Program-made: the position numbers and the translations under genes
DNA from: MPNP01 sp965221445
GTDB taxonomy: Bacteria > Pseudomonadota > Alphaproteobacteria > Rhodobacterales > Rhodobacteraceae
Assembly: GCA_965221445.1 (NCBI GenBank)
Contig: CBDCSF010000013.1
Coordinates: 496,001 to 560,000, forward strand
Direction of reading: 5' to 3'
Length of the DNA stretch: 64,000 nucleotides
Part shown: positions 28,205 through 36,211 of the stretch, piece after piece
Layout: the number at the start of each line of letters is the position of its first letter
How positions within the stretch are numbered: position 1 is the stretch's first letter
The notes under the pieces: generated by a model
The model's input: only the letters and a program-made list of their open reading frames with translations
Told to the model about the DNA's origin: nothing
Database searches by the model: none

Positions 28205-28897
28205 TCATGCCTTCGCCCACGAAAAGCCCTTGGTCATCGGTGCAAGGCAGACCAACCCATAGTCATTGTACAGTTTGGTATTGGAGACTCGCACATAGTC
28301 TCCGGTTCTAACCTTGTGCTTCCGACAGAGCCACCGACGAAGCCGTTTCGTTGCATGAGTGTCAATCGCCTTGTAAGCAGGGCTGACTTGTCCGAGACAA
28401 TAGTCATTTGACCAGCCGGAAAGCATCCGGTTCAGTCTGAGTACCATATCCTCGGTTTCCATCAGTCCAAATCTTATGGCTGTCTGCTCACTGATCTTAC
28501 GGCATATACCCTGAACACTCGCTTTACTCGGTCGGGTACCTATATAGATTCCTTTCCCGTTCATACGGTAATTGTGTCCAATACGGTATCCAAGAAACTC
28601 AAGAGCCTCATCAGGACACCTCAGGCATCGGGTCTTCTGGTCGTTGACCGGCAACTTGAGATGATCCATGAGTCGTTTGACAGCCAACAACATCTCCGTT
28701 GCTGGTGCTTTCCCCAATACACAGAAGTCATCCGCATAATTGACACTCTCCGACCTGAAACGCCGGGCATAGCCCAGCACTTTCCAACCAAGAATGAACC
28801 GACGCATATAAAGATTGCTGGCAAGGGGCGAAATCGGGGCACCTTGCGGTGTCCCCTTCCGTTCCTTGCGGGCCCGGTTGGTCAGGCGTTTGCCACC
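28205..28897 (-). pseudogene. Group II intron reverse transcriptase, truncated at N-terminus
   Basis: Open from the RIT junction to a normal stop at 28205. Visible are KGTPQGAPISPLASNLYMRR (RT block 4), VNYADDFCVLGKAP (block 5 with the YADD active site), LEFLGYRIGHNYRMNGKG, and the maturase domain with LNRMLSGWSNDY and KRLRRWLCRKHKVRTGDY. The first blocks of the fingers domain are missing because the gene is cut by the RIT element, so it cannot work. Confidence 0.85.
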
Positions 28898-28924
28898 AAA
28901 ATGTTGATATCAACATTTTGGTGG
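28893..28924. repeat. 32-bp perfect palindrome at left edge of RIT element
   Basis: Half-sites CCACCAAAATGTTGAT and ATCAACATTTTGGTGG form an uninterrupted 16+16 palindrome. Its last five bases (GGTGG) are the first bases of the 91-bp left repeat. The right end of the element lacks this palindrome. It shares the ATGTTGA core with the repeat, so it may be a recombinase site or junction product. Confidence 0.85.
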
Positions 28925-29010
28925 ATATGTTGACAAATTTTTTATGTTGACAAATGACTCGATATCCCCTTCAAAAGGGAGTTTGAGTTTAAATTTGTCA
29001 ACATAAAACT
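28920..29010 (+). repeat. Left terminal inverted repeat of RIT element
   Basis: 91 bases, reverse complement identical to 32277-32367. Holds two direct copies of ATGTTGACAAAT near the outer end and one inverted copy (ATTTGTCAACAT) at the inner end, which look like recombinase-binding arms around a central spacer containing a CCCCTTCAAAAGGG hairpin. Confidence 0.92.
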
Positions 29011-29012
29011 TG

Positions 29013-30020
29013 TTACAAGGACATCACAAACGCCAAAATATCATCACCAGGTTGATAGACACCTCCTGGAATATCTTCAGGTCTGGTCTGTTTCATAGCC
29101 TTTTTCTTGATCTCCATGTCGGCATGCAGATAGATCTGGGTGGTCTCTATCGATTCATGGCCAAGCCAGAGGGCAATCACCGTACAACTGACCCCACTGC
29201 GCAACAAATCCATGGCAGCAGTGTGGCGTAGGGTATGGGGACTGACCCGCTTTTCCCTAAGGGAAGGACAGGAGAGGGCAGCAATGGCAACGTATTTCCG
29301 CACGATACGTCCAATACCATCCCGGCTGAACCGGCTCCACCGGTTGGTGACAAACAACGCTTCATCCCTCGCCTTGCCTCGTTCCTGCAACCAGGCAGTC
29401 AAGACCTTCACCGAGTCCTCTCTGAGGGGAACTGTTCTTTCCTTTCTTCCCTTACCCCGGGCATGAAGACTGGCATCCCTTGGCTTGACCAGGGAAACAT
29501 CTCCCAAATCAAGACCAACCAATTCCGAGACCCTGAGACCTGTCTGTAAAGCGACCACTAAAAGACACCGGTCACGACGGCCAATCCATGTGGACAGATC
29601 AGGGGCCGCCAACAGAGCCGCCGTTTCTGAAGGCTCAAGATAGTCCACCATCCGTTTCCTTGTACGCTTGGCAGGAATGGCCAATACTCTCTGACACATC
29701 ACCATCAACTCCGGTTCTCGCCTGCCAATGTAGTCAAACACTCCCTTGATTGCTGCAAGTCGGATGTTGCGGGTCTGGATGCTGTTGTTCCGCTCCTCTT
29801 CCAGATGAAGAAGAAACGCCGCAACCAGATCGGCATCAAGATCCTCAACCTTGATATCTGTGAACACCTTGTCCAATTTATCTGTTGTATATTCCAAGAG
29901 CAATCGCATGGCATAGCGATAACTGTCTATGGTATGGGGACTGGCATTCATTTCCGCTCTCAACCGAGTGAAGAACGCATCCAGGAGATAGGGAAAAGAT
30001 TGGGTGACAGATGTCGTCAT
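29013..30020 (-). CDS. ritC: Tyrosine recombinase, third gene of RIT element
   Basis: XerC/D-like integrase, 335 residues. N-terminal SAM-like DNA-binding domain, then the catalytic domain: Arg in LLVVALQTGLRVSELVGL, Lys in the beta hairpin after HARGKGRKERTVPLR, HTLRHTAAMDLLRSG, LGHESIETTQIYLH with the nucleophilic Tyr. ATG overlaps the ritB stop (ATGA). It ends only three bases inside the left inverted repeat boundary. The three recombinases are thought to act together on the repeats. Confidence 0.92.
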   Translation of the reverse strand: MTTSVTQSFPYLLDAFFTRLRAEMNASPHTIDSYRYAMRLLLEYTTDKLDKVFTDIKVEDLDADLVAAFLLHLEEERNNSIQTRNIRLAAIKGVFDYIGRREPELMVMCQRVLAIPAKRTRKRMVDYLEPSETAALLAAPDLSTWIGRRDRCLLVVALQTGLRVSELVGLDLGDVSLVKPRDASLHARGKGRKERTVPLREDSVKVLTAWLQERGKARDEALFVTNRWSRFSRDGIGRIVRKYVAIAALSCPSLREKRVSPHTLRHTAAMDLLRSGVSCTVIALWLGHESIETTQIYLHADMEIKKKAMKQTRPEDIPGGVYQPGDDILAFVMSL

Positions 30021-30973
30021 GATCCCCTCCCATAGCCAATAACTTTCTCACCCTGCCTCATGGTCAGGGTCATGATTTCGGGAACGGCCTCAAGATACCA
30101 ATAGGTATATTTCGGTTTTTTGTGCCCAAGGAAGGTGGTGAGTTTATGGATCTCATGGTCAGGATTGCGACCGGTACGCAGCCATCCAATAATGGTACGA
30201 GTGGCAAAAGTATGGCGGAGATCATGCACACGGGGACCAGTCCCACACCCTCCATTTGTTGGCTTATCGCGCAAACCAATTGCCTGGCCAACACGGGCAA
30301 AACATCTTCGGCTGGCGGAGCCATTCAGTCTCCGGCCACTTATCCATGAACGAAACAGGGCCCGTTCAGAAGAAACGCCCAGAACCCTGTTCCGCAGGAG
30401 TTGGTATCCAACCAGACGTTCAGCTGTGCAGGGTGTAATCGGTATCACACGTTCACACCCATTTTTGCTATGTCTGACATGAATCACGCACTCGTCAGTA
30501 GTCACATCACCGTCATCTAGACCAAGTGCTTCCCCATGACGGAGTCCGGTTACCGCCAAAAGACCAAACAGGGTGGAACAGGTGATACCACGCAAACCGT
30601 TTGCTGACGGCAGTTTGGAGGCTTCCCTGACTATTTTGATGATCTCCTCATCGGAATAGATATAAGGTGCCGGTCGCCTGATACGTACTGATATCAACCC
30701 GCGTGGGGGAATCTCACACATCGGTTCCAGACTTTGCAACCATCGGGCAAAAACCCGGACATGGGAAAGTCTTTTCGACCAGGCTTGGTGACCCTCGAAA
30801 CCAGATTCTTCTTTCCAACGCAGGAACAATTCGGTTGTTATATGGCTTTGACCCTCGGAAGTTGCATAAGTCGCAAAGGGTCGCAGGTGTCTGATTGAAT
30901 CATAAGAAAGGCCAGTTCCAAAAGCTTCTCTCTGAGCCAGATACCTGTCAAGATGTCCGTTCATGGTTGTCAT
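30017..30973 (-). CDS. ritB: Tyrosine recombinase, second gene of RIT element
   Basis: Integrase-fold recombinase, 318 residues. Catalytic marks are LLAVTGLRHGEALGLDDGD (Arg I), HVRHSKNGCERVIPI (Lys hairpin), HDLRHTFATRTIIGWL (His-x-x-Arg) and FLGHKKPKYTYWYLE (His and Tyr). It overlaps its neighbours by four bases on either side, so all three are made from one message in fixed ratio. The sequence is distinct from ritA and ritC, as in other trios. Confidence 0.92.
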   Translation of the reverse strand: MTTMNGHLDRYLAQREAFGTGLSYDSIRHLRPFATYATSEGQSHITTELFLRWKEESGFEGHQAWSKRLSHVRVFARWLQSLEPMCEIPPRGLISVRIRRPAPYIYSDEEIIKIVREASKLPSANGLRGITCSTLFGLLAVTGLRHGEALGLDDGDVTTDECVIHVRHSKNGCERVIPITPCTAERLVGYQLLRNRVLGVSSERALFRSWISGRRLNGSASRRCFARVGQAIGLRDKPTNGGCGTGPRVHDLRHTFATRTIIGWLRTGRNPDHEIHKLTTFLGHKKPKYTYWYLEAVPEIMTLTMRQGEKVIGYGRGS

Positions 30974-32199
30974 TGAACACCTCCCTCAAGTGGCCAGGTA
31001 CACGCAAGCGGACGAAGGGCCGTGATGTCGTATCGGGCATAAACAGTCGTCGTCTGCATGCTTCGATGGCGAAGGACATCACTGATTTCAGCAAGCGAAT
31101 TGCCCTTCTTTAAAAGGGTCATTGCCAGCCCATGACGCAAGGAATGGGTTCGAAACTCGCCACCTGGGGGTGTCACATCAGAACGGTTGTAAGCCCTACG
31201 AATTGCCGTACGGAACGATCGCGACGTCGTCAAGGGATTGAATGGAGCCAAAACGGTTACAAAGACATGTCGTGATGATCCCCGCCGACCATGACGAAGC
31301 CAGTTCACCAAAGCATCACCAACATCTACCGGAAGAGGCATGTGGCTTTGATCACCCCTCTTGCCACGAATCAGTATCCTGCCTATCAACCAGTCGATAT
31401 CATCAAGTCGCATGGCAACAACTTCTTCGGCCCGCAACCCCAGACGGGCCATCAGCAACAGAGCCGCATAATCACGCAAGGCAATGGGGGTGTCGCCCCG
31501 AATGGCAGCCAACAGTTTTTCCACTGTATCAGTATCAACATGACGGGTTATGTTTTTAGGACGCCTGCCGGCAACTGGCGGAATGGCCAAGCTGAGATCC
31601 CTTGATGTCCTGCCACTCCAGAACAGGAACCGCAGGATGTTACGAACATATCTGATTCCCCAGCCATTCCTGCCAGCGTGTTCATCAAGGAAGTCATGGA
31701 TCATGCCGGGAGTGAGTGATGCCAGTTCCCTTCCGTCGTCAGATATCTTGTCAAAATGGTCCAGGAATAGTCTGAATGCCCTGTGGTGCCTGACAATCCC
31801 TGCATCATACAAGCCCCGGTTAGACTTCAACCAGTTATCAAACTCCAGTATCAAGTGGTCCCGAGGCCTACCAACCGATAAATCCTCCGGCGGCTTCGAG
31901 ATGACCCCCTTGTCGATCAGATCATCGGTGATACGACGGGCAGTCAAGGAAACCCTGTCCATGTAACCGGCACTTATCGTAGGATCACTAGTGGCGAGTT
32001 TTTCAAGGAGTTCGGCATCCAGATTATCGGGATCTAGTGCAAGGGCCTCTGCTTGACGACAAAGATGGGCGGCAGTTTGTTCATAGGTTAACATGGTATC
32101 TTTGGCGTATCCCTTTTTGGTAAGGGAGTCCAGGAAGTCACCAATGTACTCCTCCAACCAAAAACTGTCTGGTACCGGTATAATGTTGTTTGTACTCAT
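30970..32199 (-). CDS. ritA: Tyrosine recombinase, first gene of RIT element
   Basis: First and largest of the trio, 409 residues. Two N-terminal helical DNA-binding segments are followed by a catalytic domain with LLMARLGLRAEEVVAMRL, IRGKRGDQSHMPLP, HSLRHGLAMTLLKKGNSLAE and LRHRSMQTTTVYARYD. ATG at 32199 has GAGAGG upstream. The promoter must lie in the 78 bases before the right inverted repeat or within it. Confidence 0.92.
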   Translation of the reverse strand: MSTNNIIPVPDSFWLEEYIGDFLDSLTKKGYAKDTMLTYEQTAAHLCRQAEALALDPDNLDAELLEKLATSDPTISAGYMDRVSLTARRITDDLIDKGVISKPPEDLSVGRPRDHLILEFDNWLKSNRGLYDAGIVRHHRAFRLFLDHFDKISDDGRELASLTPGMIHDFLDEHAGRNGWGIRYVRNILRFLFWSGRTSRDLSLAIPPVAGRRPKNITRHVDTDTVEKLLAAIRGDTPIALRDYAALLLMARLGLRAEEVVAMRLDDIDWLIGRILIRGKRGDQSHMPLPVDVGDALVNWLRHGRRGSSRHVFVTVLAPFNPLTTSRSFRTAIRRAYNRSDVTPPGGEFRTHSLRHGLAMTLLKKGNSLAEISDVLRHRSMQTTTVYARYDITALRPLACTWPLEGGVQ

Positions 32200-32276
32200 A
32201 ACTACAACCTCTCATTTTAAGTTTAAAAGAGAGGGTAATATGAGTGTTAACAGTCAAATATGGGAAATATTCTGTC

Positions 32277-32367
32277 AGTTTTATGTTGACAAATTTAAAC
32301 TCAAACTCCCTTTTGAAGGGGATATCGAGTCATTTGTCAACATAAAAAATTTGTCAACATATCCACC
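32277..32367 (-). repeat. Right terminal inverted repeat of RIT element
   Basis: Exact reverse complement of 28920-29010. Outer end GGTGGATATGTTGAC reads inward from 32367. It probably also holds or borders the ritA promoter. Confidence 0.92.
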
Positions 32368-32376
32368 TTGACCATC

Positions 32377-33143
32377 TGTTGTTTTTCACAATAATTCAAT
32401 TCCAATTTTTCACATTATTTCGGCAGTAGTGAAACAAAATTTCTCACGCTATTCCAATTTTTTCACGCTTTTTCGGCCAGGCGCGACCTTTTCCCTTTCC
32501 CGGTAGTTTTTGGTGTAGTAGATTGACTTGATGTCCTTCCTTCACCCGTCCCGACAAGCCACCATATTGGGGCGATGGAGGTGGGACACGTTCCACCGGC
32601 ACTTGTTGTCACAACAACCAGACAGGACCGTGCCGAAGCACATGCTTGATGGTGCACCATTGGTTGGCAGGGAAGGTTTGTCCCGGCCATTCAGCGATAG
32701 CCGGGATGATGGCGTTTTGGGGGTGTTACCGGCCGTTGGTGTTGCGAAGATGCTGGAGTTTTTCGTTCCAGTCCTCTCCACCGGTCGGGCGGAGACGCCG
32801 GATCCGGAGATGGCATCCCATGAGGCTGGCGGCCGCTTGATCACCGGCGGCATCGGCATCATACCCGCACCAGATGGCATCCACCCCCAGGGCATTGATC
32901 CATTGGGGGAGACGGGGTGTCATACCGGCTGTCGAGATCACATGCCGGATGTGGGCCAGTTCCGGCAGGGCGAACACCGACAGGGCATCAATGGCACTTT
33001 CGGTCAACAGCGCGGGCCCTTCGCCTCGGCGGGACAGCCAGAACCCGCCAAGGTCCTTCCTTGATCCCCGGGCCATTCCCCTGAAGGAATGGTCCGGGCA
33101 TGTTCCATGAAGTTCGGCACCAGCCGGTTCACCTTTGGCATTG
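32377..33143 (-). mobile_element. TnA copy 1: left end and 3' part of its TOPRIM gene
   Basis: Closely similar to 33554-34316, the left end of the full TnA copy, in the same orientation. It begins with terminus TGTTGTTTTTCACAATAA at 32377, carries the same iterons, and covers the last part of the TOPRIM gene (LTESAIDALSVFALPEL, GYDADAAGDQAAASL, stop at 32726). It ends at 33143, where an IS21 end (TGTCAATAGCG) starts. The rest of this copy is lost. Confidence 0.8.
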
Positions 33144-33386
33144 TCAATAGCGTTCGAAAAATACTCCACAATTGCGGTTGAATAATGGGCCAGTCCCAAA
33201 CCACAAAAAAGGGTTTGTTTGATGGCCTGGAGTGGTTAGTTGGCTTCACCTCCCTTCCTTTTTTTCTTTCGTCCTCTTTTTCTTGGTGGTGGAGGCGGCA
33301 ACAGGGATTTATTGGCCCTGATATGATCTGGAACCAGACCCATGTGGTCCCGCAACCGATAACTGTTGCCCGTGATGGTGATCAAC
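33144..33386 (-). mobile_element. IS21 right-end fragment (copy 2)
   Basis: From terminus TGTCAATAGCGTTCG inwards to the last ~50 codons of istB (ITITGNSYRLRDHMGLVPDH, PPPPPRKRGRKK, stop). It was inserted in the TOPRIM gene of TnA copy 1. At 33386 the istB frame stops matching and an IS630 N-terminal fragment begins, so the rest of this IS21 was lost by deletion or exchange. Confidence 0.75.
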
Positions 33387-33553
33387 CTTCTCTGAAGATG
33401 TCGGTTGCATGCCCGGTAACCGTGTTGCATCATAGAGTAAACCATCCACTGGTTTCTTCAGAAACCGATCCCACCAACGCCAGATCGTCGGCTTGAACTT
33501 GGGGTCTCGCGCATTGTATCAACCAGACCATGACCAGCAGCCATCGTGGGAAT
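33387..33553 (-). pseudogene. IS630 transposase N-terminal fragment, part 2
   Basis: Leftward reading gives IIPTMAAGHGLVDTMRET, then after a one-base shift KFKPTIWRWWDRFLKKPVDG and LLYDATRLPG. This is the helix-turn-helix region of an IS630-type transposase. It joins in frame with 43561-43690 once TnA copy 2 and its 4-bp duplication are removed. It is cut at 33387 by IS21 copy 2. Confidence 0.7.
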
Positions 33554-33653
33554 TGTTGTTTTTCAGAATAATCCAATTTCAATTTTTCACATTATTTCGG
33601 CAGTAGTGAGACAAAATTTCTCACGCTATTCCAATTTTTTCACGCTTTTTCGG
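33554..33653 (+). repeat. Left-end iterons of TnA (putative transposase binding sites)
   Basis: Four similar units: TTGTTTTTCAGAATAATC at the tip, AATTTTTCACATTATTTCGG (33581-33600), AAATTTCTCACGCTATTCC (33614-33632), AATTTTTTCACGCTTTTTCG (from 33633). All share TTTYTCAC followed by an A+T stretch. The same set occurs at 32377-32480, and one unit (TTATTTCTCACAATAAA) forms the right end. Multiple subterminal sites are typical of transposons with ATPase helpers. Confidence 0.75.
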
Positions 33654-33901
33654 CCTGGCCGCTACATTTTTCCTTTCCCGGTAGTTTTTGATGCAGCAGA
33701 TTGCCCTGAAGTCCTTTCTTCGCCCGTCCACACCCACCATATTGGTGCGATGGAGGTGGTACAGTTACCACCGGCAATTGTTGTCACACCAACCAGACGG
33801 GAACATGCCGAAGCACATGTTTGATGGTGGATCACTTGGCTGCGGGGACGGGTTTGTCCCCACCATTCCGCGCCGGCCGGGATGATGGCGTTATGGGGGT
33901 G

Positions 33902-34807
33902 TTACCAGCAGTTTGTGTTGCGAAGATGCTGGAGTTTTTCGTTCCAGTCCTTTTCACCGGTTGGGCGGAGACGCCGGATCCAGGGATGACGTCCCATCAG
34001 GCTGGCGGCCGCTTGATCACCGGCGGCATCGGCATCAAACCCGCACCAGATGACATCCACCCCCAGCGCATTGATCCATTGGGGTAAACGCGGTGTCGTA
34101 CCGGCCGTCGAGATCACATGCCGGATGTAGGCCAGTTCCGGCAGGGCGAACACCGACAGGGCATCAATGGCACTTTCGGTCAACAGGGCGGGCCCTTCGC
34201 CCGGGCGGGACAGCCAGAACCCGCCAAGGGCCTTCCTTGATCCCCGGGACAGTCCCCTGAAGGGATGATCCGGGCATGTTCCATGAAGTTCGGCACCAGC
34301 CGGTTCACGTTCGGCATCACGGGTGACAAACACCGCATTGGCCCGCCCGTCGGCCCAGACCAGTCGCCGCTTGTGGCACCAGGCAAGGAGGTCGGGATCA
34401 AGGCCACGGTCGCGAACGAGATGGTCGCGGACACGGTCCCAGTTGCGGTATACTGATCCAGGCAACCGCACCATGCCGGCTCCTTTCCTGATCCCGGTCG
34501 TCGCCAATCGCTTATTCCGGTTACCGACGGATGGCAGATCACCCGTTGCGGTAGCCATCCTCGCCAGATGTTCAAGGGCGGTGTGGAAGCTGCATCCCTT
34601 GCCGTGCATCATCAGGTCGATGGCACCACCTCCGCCGGTTCCGCGGAGATGGTCAAAGAACTTGCAGCCGTTGATGCTGAGGACGGAACCCGGGCGTTTC
34701 CAGCGGGAACAATCCGTCGGGTCCTGCCGGTACCCGCAGGTGGTGGCAACCCTGGCGAGATCCAGTTCCCTCAAGCGGTCGGCCCCTTGGGTCCTTTGGT
34801 GTCTCAT
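33902..34807 (-). CDS. Zinc-binding N-terminus plus TOPRIM protein (DUF3991-like), TnA
   Basis: 301 residues. The N-terminal part (RVATTCGYRQDPTDCSRW, INGCKFFDHLRGTGGGGAID, LMMHGKGCSFHTAL) matches the DUF3991-type region that precedes TOPRIM domains in plasmid and phage primase-like proteins. The TOPRIM fold has its Glu in ALLTESAIDALSVF and the DxD in IWCGFDADAAGDQAAASL, and ends with TGEKDWNEKLQHL. All catalytic acids are present. It overlaps the ATPase stop by four bases (ATGA). A second, truncated copy of its 3' half lies at 32726-33143. Possible roles are priming or processing of strand ends during transposition; none is proven. Confidence 0.75.
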   Translation of the reverse strand: MRHQRTQGADRLRELDLARVATTCGYRQDPTDCSRWKRPGSVLSINGCKFFDHLRGTGGGGAIDLMMHGKGCSFHTALEHLARMATATGDLPSVGNRNKRLATTGIRKGAGMVRLPGSVYRNWDRVRDHLVRDRGLDPDLLAWCHKRRLVWADGRANAVFVTRDAEREPAGAELHGTCPDHPFRGLSRGSRKALGGFWLSRPGEGPALLTESAIDALSVFALPELAYIRHVISTAGTTPRLPQWINALGVDVIWCGFDADAAGDQAAASLMGRHPWIRRLRPTGEKDWNEKLQHLRNTNCW

Positions 34808-35610
34808 CTGTCCAGCTCGTCAAGGGCCCCTTCCACATGGTGCGACAGAACCGTCCGGGAGGTGTTGTCCTGGAACGCGGCCACCAGTGACAGATGGGCC
34901 AGCCTGTCAAGCTTGCGCGGGATGCCCTTGCTGGCCAGGGACAGGGAAGCAATCGCTTCTTTGGCAAACAGGTCGATCTCGCACCCGGCCAGTTGCAACC
35001 GGTGAGCGAGGTAGCCACCGACCTCGTCATCGTCCAGGCCACCCAGCCGGCATCGGATGGCAATCCGCTGGGCCAGGGGTTCATGAATCCCCATCCGGAG
35101 GATACGCAGGCGCAATTCCGCCAACCCGACCAGCAGGAGGCACAGCCGGTTCTCTGAATCCATCTCGTAGTTGGTCAGGATGCGCAACTCCTCCAGGATG
35201 CTGTTGTGCAGGTGGTGGGCCTCGTCAAAGATGAGGACCGGATACTGGCGGCCTTCAACGACCAGACGTGTAACCTCGGCCTGGATACCCCGGAAGGCAG
35301 TGGCACGGGTGGTAAAATGACCCAGGCCCATGGCGGCGGCAATGCTGTTGTAACTGTCAAGGACCGTACCGGTCGAAAGGGGGACATAACAGACCCGGTA
35401 CTGATTGGGATGCAACCCGCTGGCGACTTGCCGGCAGAGCGTGGTCTTGCCACTGCCGGGTTCGGCGGTCAGGAGGCCAATTCCCCGCAGCTCGAAAAGA
35501 TGCCCGATGCGATGCCGGGCTTCCCTGGCCGCAGTAAAGTCGAACAGTTCGTCCGCCTCGGGGGCGACATTGAAAGGATAGTATTTGAGGGCAAAATGCT
35601 GCTTGTACAT
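34804..35610 (-). CDS. ExeA/TniB-like AAA ATPase, TnA
   Basis: 268-residue AAA+ ATPase of the ExeA/TniB/MuB-like kind that helps DDE transposases choose targets. N-terminus MYKQHFALKYYPFNVAPEAD is the standard ExeA start. Walker A AEPGSGKTTLCRQ, Walker B VLIFDEAHHLHNSILEELR, sensor region LLLVGLAELRLRIL, arginine-finger region LAQRIAIRCRLGGLDDDEV. It starts at the stop of the transposase gene and overlaps the TOPRIM gene, so all are co-translated. Intact. Confidence 0.88.
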   Translation of the reverse strand: MYKQHFALKYYPFNVAPEADELFDFTAAREARHRIGHLFELRGIGLLTAEPGSGKTTLCRQVASGLHPNQYRVCYVPLSTGTVLDSYNSIAAAMGLGHFTTRATAFRGIQAEVTRLVVEGRQYPVLIFDEAHHLHNSILEELRILTNYEMDSENRLCLLLVGLAELRLRILRMGIHEPLAQRIAIRCRLGGLDDDEVGGYLAHRLQLAGCEIDLFAKEAIASLSLASKGIPRKLDRLAHLSLVAAFQDNTSRTVLSHHVEGALDELDR

Positions 35611-36116
35611 TATCTGTTCTCCTTCTTGTCGGCATTGGGGCGGAAACGCACGCCCGCACCATCACGCCGGATGGTGCTGTTGGCATGCAGGTCCACCGGT
35701 CTGGCCTGGCCGACAAGTTTGTCGCCATCATAAACCAGCAACGGCCGCCCCGGCGGTGCCTTGGGATCGTAGCGCAGGATAACCGACTGATCCGCCAGGC
35801 CGGCGGGAACCTCGTAAAGGCAGCCATCAAGCGTGATGGTACGGGCCCTGGAGACCTTGCGCCGGATCTCTTTCATGAACATCAGGTCAAGGTCAACCCC
35901 CGGTTCGGGGAACCTGATCATTGCCGAGGTGGCGGCCCAACGGTCCAGTGGGGTCATACCGTCAAGTCCGCGGTGCGGGGTCTGGTGATATTCCTGTTCA
36001 ATCCAGATCATGGCCCGCCGGTTGAGGGCTCCGAGATCGGGGATGTCCTCGCCGGCAAGCGGGTCCAGCAGTTGGTTACGGGCGTTTCTAAACCATCGCT
36101 CTATTTTACCCTTTCC
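35610..36116 (-). pseudogene. TnA DDE transposase, C-terminal half (interrupted by IS21)
   Basis: Begins in the middle of the catalytic core at GKGKIERWFRNARNQLL, which contains the third catalytic acid (Glu of KIER), followed by IEQEYHQTPHRGLDGMTP and a Mu-transposase-like C-terminal beta domain (RTITLDGCLYEVPAGLAD). The first half is 41845-42635. Joining the halves across one TTTCC copy restores one frame, with exactly 35 residues between the second Asp and this Glu. IS21 has split it, so it is inactive as it stands. Confidence 0.88.
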
Positions 36117-36211
36117 TGTCAATAGCGCTCGAAAAATATCCCATAATTGCGGTTGAATAATGGACCACTCCCAAGCAAAAAAAAGGCCTATTTGATTATC
36201 TGTAGTGGTTA

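Larger units (their letters stand above)
28040..28897 (-). mobile_element. Group II intron, 3' fragment
   Basis: The 3' half of a bacterial group II intron on the minus strand: the distal part of its reverse transcriptase gene, then a domain V hairpin. The 5' ribozyme domains and N-terminal RT are missing. The left RIT repeat begins at the cut (28893-28920). The 3' boundary is not fixed exactly. Confidence 0.7.
28920..32367 (-). mobile_element. RIT element (recombinase in trio)
   Basis: A 3.45-kb unit with three tyrosine recombinase genes in one direction, each overlapping the next by four bases, between perfect 91-bp inverted repeats (28920-29010 and 32277-32367). This is the definition of a RIT element. 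All three recombinases keep their catalytic residues, and the repeats are identical, so it appears intact and recent. It lies between a truncated group II intron and, nine bases on, the left end of TnA copy 1. Base composition is richer in G+C than the core genome. Confidence 0.92.

Noticed and set aside
28925..29010. Repeated ATGTTGACAAAT motifs considered as an origin or CRISPR-like array
   Set aside because: They are part of the 91-bp RIT inverted repeats and occur identically at both ends, so recombinase sites are the simpler reading.
32528..33064. Rightward 178-codon frame in TnA copy 1
   Set aside because: Complement of the TOPRIM gene fragment; the leftward frame carries the catalytic motifs.
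34323..35234. Rightward 303-codon frame
   Set aside because: Opposite the TOPRIM and ATPase genes; low-complexity Pro/Gly/Arg text typical of a G+C-rich shadow frame.
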